The notes under the pieces are model-generated. The model saw nothing but the letters and a program-made list of their open reading frames with translations. It did not search any database and was not told where the DNA came from. Below, piece after piece: positions 60,929 to 64,000 of a stretch of 64,000 nt of DNA (within the stretch, counting starts at the first letter, position 1; each line of letters opens with the position of its first letter). Source of the stretch: Nitrospira sp. BO4 (GTDB taxonomy: Bacteria > Nitrospirota > Nitrospiria > Nitrospirales > Nitrospiraceae); contig JAMPUU010000012.1 of NCBI GenBank assembly GCA_030144965.1, positions 62,001-126,000 of the forward strand, given 5' to 3'. The position numbers and the translations under genes are program-made.

Positions 60929-62647
60929 CTAGCATAATTCCTTGAATTGATGATAGCGGTAGGCCGTCAATACGGAAGCGAGGGAGGCTTTGAGTTCCAG
61001 ACGCTTAGGCTTTCCGGTCGAGGTATAGGGCACGTCTTGTCCAAAGAGAATAACTTTTGGACATTTTGAGAACGGCAACCGTCGCCGACAGTGTGCGAGT
61101 AACTCGGCTTTGGTGGGCGGACTGGCTTCGTCCCTCGGCACCACATACGCGGCGATCTCCTCACCATAGTAACGATGCTCGAATGGAACAGCCATCGCAA
61201 ATCGCACGAGCGGATGACTCTTCAACACGTCGTCGATCTCCAACGGCGCAATATTGACACCGCCTCGAATGATGAGTTCCTTCAGGCGACCGGAAATGAA
61301 GAAAAACGGTCGCCCTGACGTATCTCGGACATAAAATCCTTCATCCCCGGAACGGAACCAGCCCCATCGAAATGCCTCATCATTCGCATCCTCCCGCTTG
61401 AAATAACCGGCACAGACGGTTCCCCCGCGGATGCAAATCTCTCCTCTCGCGGTTTCCGGCCGCGGCTGCCCCTCGGCATCCAGAATCGCCATCATAGTGT
61501 GTCGGAGCGGAACACCGATCGAGGGAAACTCGTAATCGTTGAGCCAGTGACGATGCTCTTCACGCGAAAGTTCATTGGGCAGAAAGCAGGAGTAGCAGGT
61601 CGTCTCGGACAAGCCATAGCCGTGGCGAATCGGAAACCCGAATCGGTCTTCGAACCGCATGGCGGTGTCTTTGAGCAAGGGACCGGCGCCACAAATGAAT
61701 CCGCCGAATTCGTTCAGCCGGTATGCGGCGATGTCTTCATTTGCATCCAAGAGGAATTCCAACAGGGTCGGGACGACACTGACACAGGTGACCCGCTCTT
61801 CGTGTAGTCTCCGCCAGAACGCGGCGCTCTTGAACTTGCGATTCAAGATGATGCCGCCCTTGCAATAGAACGGTGTGATCACCGTCACGACGATCCCATT
61901 CACGTGATGAATCGGAAGCACGCACATGAGGCGGGAGTCCGCTCCGAACCGATGCCATGCGGCAATGGCGTCGGCATCGACGAGCAAGTTCCTTATGGTG
62001 AGAACCACGCCTTTCGGCGGACCGGTGGTCCCGGATGTATAGACGATGAGCGCTTCATCTTCCAGACCGGGAGTGTGAGATGCGGCACCAATAAATGGGG
62101 CTGCTCCAACCTTGGCCGTCTCCCTATGTTTCGGCCCTTGCACGACACCTTCATCATTCAGCACAATCACATGGCGCAAGGCGGGAAGTTCCGGTTGAAG
62201 ATTTTTCACTTCACTAAGGTACGTGTGCCAACAACAGACGGCCGACGCCTCGGAATGTTCCAGGATGTAGCGTTTCTTATCCGTGGATTCCTCGACGTTG
62301 ATCGGTACGATCGTGACGCCCAAGGTCCAGGCTGCAAAGTACAACACAACGGTGACGTCGTGGTTAAAAAGGAGTGTCGCCAGTCGATCCCCACGCCGTA
62401 CTCCCACATGATCATGGAGAAACGCGGCGAACAGTTCGACCACCGTTCCGAATTCCGCATAGGTGTAGGTGTAGCGCACCGCTCTATCGTCATCGCAATA
62501 GGTCATGAAGGTCCTACTGATCCCGGCGCGATCATGGACACGGGCTTTGAAGAACTCGGCAAACGAGCTCCACGGGAACAGGAGGCATGGCTCTTCGACT
62601 GTTCGTGCCCGCGCGATATGGTCAGGCACGGTGATCAAGGGGGACAT
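60929..62647 (-). CDS. AMP-forming acyl-CoA synthetase/ligase
   Basis: 572-residue class I adenylate-forming enzyme. The P-loop-like A3 motif is YTSGTTGPPKGVVLT (about residue 200). A5 is GYGLSETT. The hinge region reads SGRLKELIIRGGVNIAP with GWFRSGDEG ahead of it. The C-terminal catalytic Lys is in STGKPKRLEL. The start overlaps the end of the synthase gene by 26 bases. Context with the citrate/2-methylcitrate synthase and methylisocitrate lyase suggests a short-chain acid, perhaps propionate, as substrate; this is inference. Confidence 0.9.
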   Translation of the reverse strand: MSPLITVPDHIARARTVEEPCLLFPWSSFAEFFKARVHDRAGISRTFMTYCDDDRAVRYTYTYAEFGTVVELFAAFLHDHVGVRRGDRLATLLFNHDVTVVLYFAAWTLGVTIVPINVEESTDKKRYILEHSEASAVCCWHTYLSEVKNLQPELPALRHVIVLNDEGVVQGPKHRETAKVGAAPFIGAASHTPGLEDEALIVYTSGTTGPPKGVVLTIRNLLVDADAIAAWHRFGADSRLMCVLPIHHVNGIVVTVITPFYCKGGIILNRKFKSAAFWRRLHEERVTCVSVVPTLLEFLLDANEDIAAYRLNEFGGFICGAGPLLKDTAMRFEDRFGFPIRHGYGLSETTCYSCFLPNELSREEHRHWLNDYEFPSIGVPLRHTMMAILDAEGQPRPETARGEICIRGGTVCAGYFKREDANDEAFRWGWFRSGDEGFYVRDTSGRPFFFISGRLKELIIRGGVNIAPLEIDDVLKSHPLVRFAMAVPFEHRYYGEEIAAYVVPRDEASPPTKAELLAHCRRRLPFSKCPKVILFGQDVPYTSTGKPKRLELKASLASVLTAYRYHQFKELC

Positions 62648-63800
62648 ACTCCCTCCTCGACGGTCCCGTGTAGAGCGCGCGGGGCCTCATCAACCGATTA
62701 TGGTCCTGCTGTTCGATGACATGGGCGCACCATCCTGTGATACGCGAACAGACGAACAGCGGCGTATACAGCGAGAGCGGGATCTCCATCAGGAGATAGG
62801 CCACCGCCGTATAGAAATCGAGATTGGGATAGAGGCCTTTTTCCTGTTCCATCACATGCTCGATCGTCGTCGCGATGTCATACCACCGGCGGTTGCCACA
62901 GACCCGGCTCAACGATTCGGCATGCTGTTGGATGATGGCCGAGCGGCTGTCACCTTTCTTGAGCACACGATGGCCGAAACCCATGATGCGCCGCTTCTTT
63001 GCCAGTGCCTCCCGAACCCAGGCTTCCGCGCGGTGACCATCGCCGATATCCACGAACATTTCGGCGACTGCCTCATTGGCTCCTCCGTGGAGCGATCCCT
63101 TGAGCGTCCCGATCGCCGACGTGACGGCGGAGTACAAATCCGTCATCGTCGATGCCGTGACACGGGCGGCGAACGTGGAGGCATTGAATTCATGTTCGGC
63201 ATACAGCGTCAGCGAGACGTCCAGGACACGGGCCATGGCTTTCGCCTGCTCATCTCCTCTTCGGTCGGTCAGGAGATACAAGAGATTCTCTGCAAAGGTC
63301 AGATCATAGTGTGGACGTCGCCGCGGTTTGCCGGTGACGAGTCGATAGGATGTCGCCACGATCAGCGGGATTTGCGCCAGCAGCCGGATCGCTCTGCGAA
63401 CGTTGGCTTCATGCGAGTGGTCGGTCGTGTCCGAATCCACCACACCCAACAGCGAAACACCCGACCGGACGATGTCCATCGCATGTGAGCCGGAAGGAAC
63501 TGCGCCGAGAAATACTTGGAGGAGGTGAGGGAGCATGGCTTGATCGATGAGTCGCGCTGAGAAGTCATTGAGCTCTTGCCGATTCGGCAGACGCCCGAAC
63601 AGCAGGAGATAAGCCACCTCCTCAAAAGCACTGTGCTGTGCCAAATCACGGATCGCATAGCCTCGATAGAGAAGACCGGACTCCCCTTCATCGACGAGGC
63701 AGAGAGCCGATTCTCCGGCAATCACTCCTTCGAGACCGGGGCTATACGTTGAACCCTCCTTCATCTCAGTCGCGGGAGACTCGTGGATGACCGTGTTCAT
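62622..63800 (-). CDS. prpC: Citrate/2-methylcitrate synthase
   Basis: 392 residues. The catalytic set is His in GSLHGGANEAVAEM (about residue 240), His in IMGFGHRVLKKGDSR (about 275) and Asp in PNLDFYTAVAYLLM (about 327). The protein is of the short, hexamer-independent type I citrate synthase length. Because the upstream gene is of the methylisocitrate lyase type, 2-methylcitrate synthase (propionyl-CoA + oxaloacetate) is more likely than citrate synthase; promiscuity is common, so the symbol is tentative. 13 bases separate it from the upstream stop. Confidence 0.88.
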   Translation of the reverse strand: MNTVIHESPATEMKEGSTYSPGLEGVIAGESALCLVDEGESGLLYRGYAIRDLAQHSAFEEVAYLLLFGRLPNRQELNDFSARLIDQAMLPHLLQVFLGAVPSGSHAMDIVRSGVSLLGVVDSDTTDHSHEANVRRAIRLLAQIPLIVATSYRLVTGKPRRRPHYDLTFAENLLYLLTDRRGDEQAKAMARVLDVSLTLYAEHEFNASTFAARVTASTMTDLYSAVTSAIGTLKGSLHGGANEAVAEMFVDIGDGHRAEAWVREALAKKRRIMGFGHRVLKKGDSRSAIIQQHAESLSRVCGNRRWYDIATTIEHVMEQEKGLYPNLDFYTAVAYLLMEIPLSLYTPLFVCSRITGWCAHVIEQQDHNRLMRPRALYTGPSRREYVPLDHRA

Positions 63801-63813
63801 AGATCCTCCCTTC

Positions 63814-64000
63814 TCAGCGTTCGTGAGAATCCGTGTACCGGAGCAGACTGTACAGTTCTCGTCGCGTCATCATGTGATGGAGCCAGTCTTTCTGGGATCC
63901 GAACAACTTCAGCTCGCCCAGCAGCCTGTCGATGGCTTGCAAGGCCGTCCGTAAGCCCGTCACGGGAAAGAGCACCCCGTGATACCCGAGACTCTCGAAT
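63814..64000 (-). CDS. prpB: Methylisocitrate lyase-like protein, C-terminal end (runs off window edge)
   Basis: The last 61 residues of a frame that enters from the right edge. They read FESLGYHGVLFPVTGLRTAL ... KLFGSQKDWLHHMMTRRELY and end RYTDSHER. This fits the C-terminal helices of the isocitrate lyase/PEP mutase family, close to methylisocitrate lyase (the family has GTQKxxxxxMxTRxELYxxxxY at this place). It was not in the supplied frame list because it is open at the edge. Catalytic residues lie outside the window. Confidence 0.78.
   Translation of the reverse strand, partial: FESLGYHGVLFPVTGLRTALQAIDRLLGELKLFGSQKDWLHHMMTRRELYSLLRYTDSHER

Noticed and set aside
61904-63488. Long plus-strand frames opposite the acyl-CoA synthetase and citrate synthase genes
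   Set aside because: Antisense to genes with complete catalytic motifs; no recognisable domains.
1-64000. CRISPR arrays, rRNA genes, prophage structural genes
   Set aside because: I looked for regularly spaced direct repeats, rRNA-like blocks and phage genes and found none.

Overview
The window looks like a chromosome segment of a Nitrospira-type bacterium (phylum Nitrospirota), a nitrite- or ammonia-oxidising lineage. This is an inference from gene content, not from a marker gene. The indicators are a five-gene 2-oxoacid:ferredoxin oxidoreductase of the kind used in the reductive TCA cycle, a complete bacterial proteasome operon whose modifier is of the UBact type described from Nitrospirae, a Gram-negative sortase system, and many exported proteins and lipoproteins of unknown function. 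Base composition is moderately GC-rich.

Region 1 (1-14.5 kb, minus strand) is housekeeping. It holds rho, rpmE, prfA-prmC-murA, then histidine biosynthesis (hisG-hisD-hisB, a terminator-like hairpin, hisH-lipoprotein-hisA-hisF-hisIE), a HIT protein, and dnaG with the start of rpoD. Nine of the ten classical histidine activities are covered except the aminotransferase (hisC) and the phosphatase. HisG is the short form, so a HisZ partner must lie elsewhere.

Region 2 (14.9-23.5 kb, mostly plus) holds two small soluble proteins, an exported TPR protein, the oxidoreductase operon under a near-consensus sigma-70 promoter and closed by a strong terminator, a tRNA-Asn, a YheT-type hydrolase and a membrane protein.

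Region 3 (23.6-32.8 kb, minus) is the protein quality-control block. HD-domain protein, YjbQ and an HtrA-type periplasmic protease are followed by ARC/Mpa-type ATPase, dop, UBact (Pup homologue), prcB, prcA and pafA. This is the same gene order as the actinobacterial Pup-proteasome locus. The modifier ends in Gly-Glu, so it should be ligation-ready without deamidation.

Region 4 (33-39.6 kb) has an exported protein, a second HIT protein, a TPR/Sel1 protein followed at once by a membrane-bound CHASE2-AAA+ sigma-54 activator, an aspartic-protease-like protein and a DUF3574 lipoprotein.

Region 5 (39.7-52.1 kb) is an accessory stretch. It contains a TIR protein, an FRG-domain protein next to an unrecognised 361-residue protein, many exported hypotheticals, a P-loop kinase, a ferredoxin, a tiny membrane protein, two copies of a dispersed intergenic repeat, and three copies of a short GGTCTGACCCC-like motif.

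Region 6 (52.2-60.9 kb) starts with a long hairpin of possible RNA function, then an inner-membrane OmpA protein, a VIT/vWA protein with an LPKTA sorting signal, and its sortase. After these come a thermonuclease, an RRM protein, a CsbD-like protein, a membrane protein, a NarL-type regulator with an altered acidic pocket, and a second tiny membrane protein.

Region 7 (60.9-64 kb, minus) is a 2-methylcitrate-type block: the end of a methylisocitrate lyase-like gene, a citrate/2-methylcitrate synthase and an acyl-CoA synthetase.
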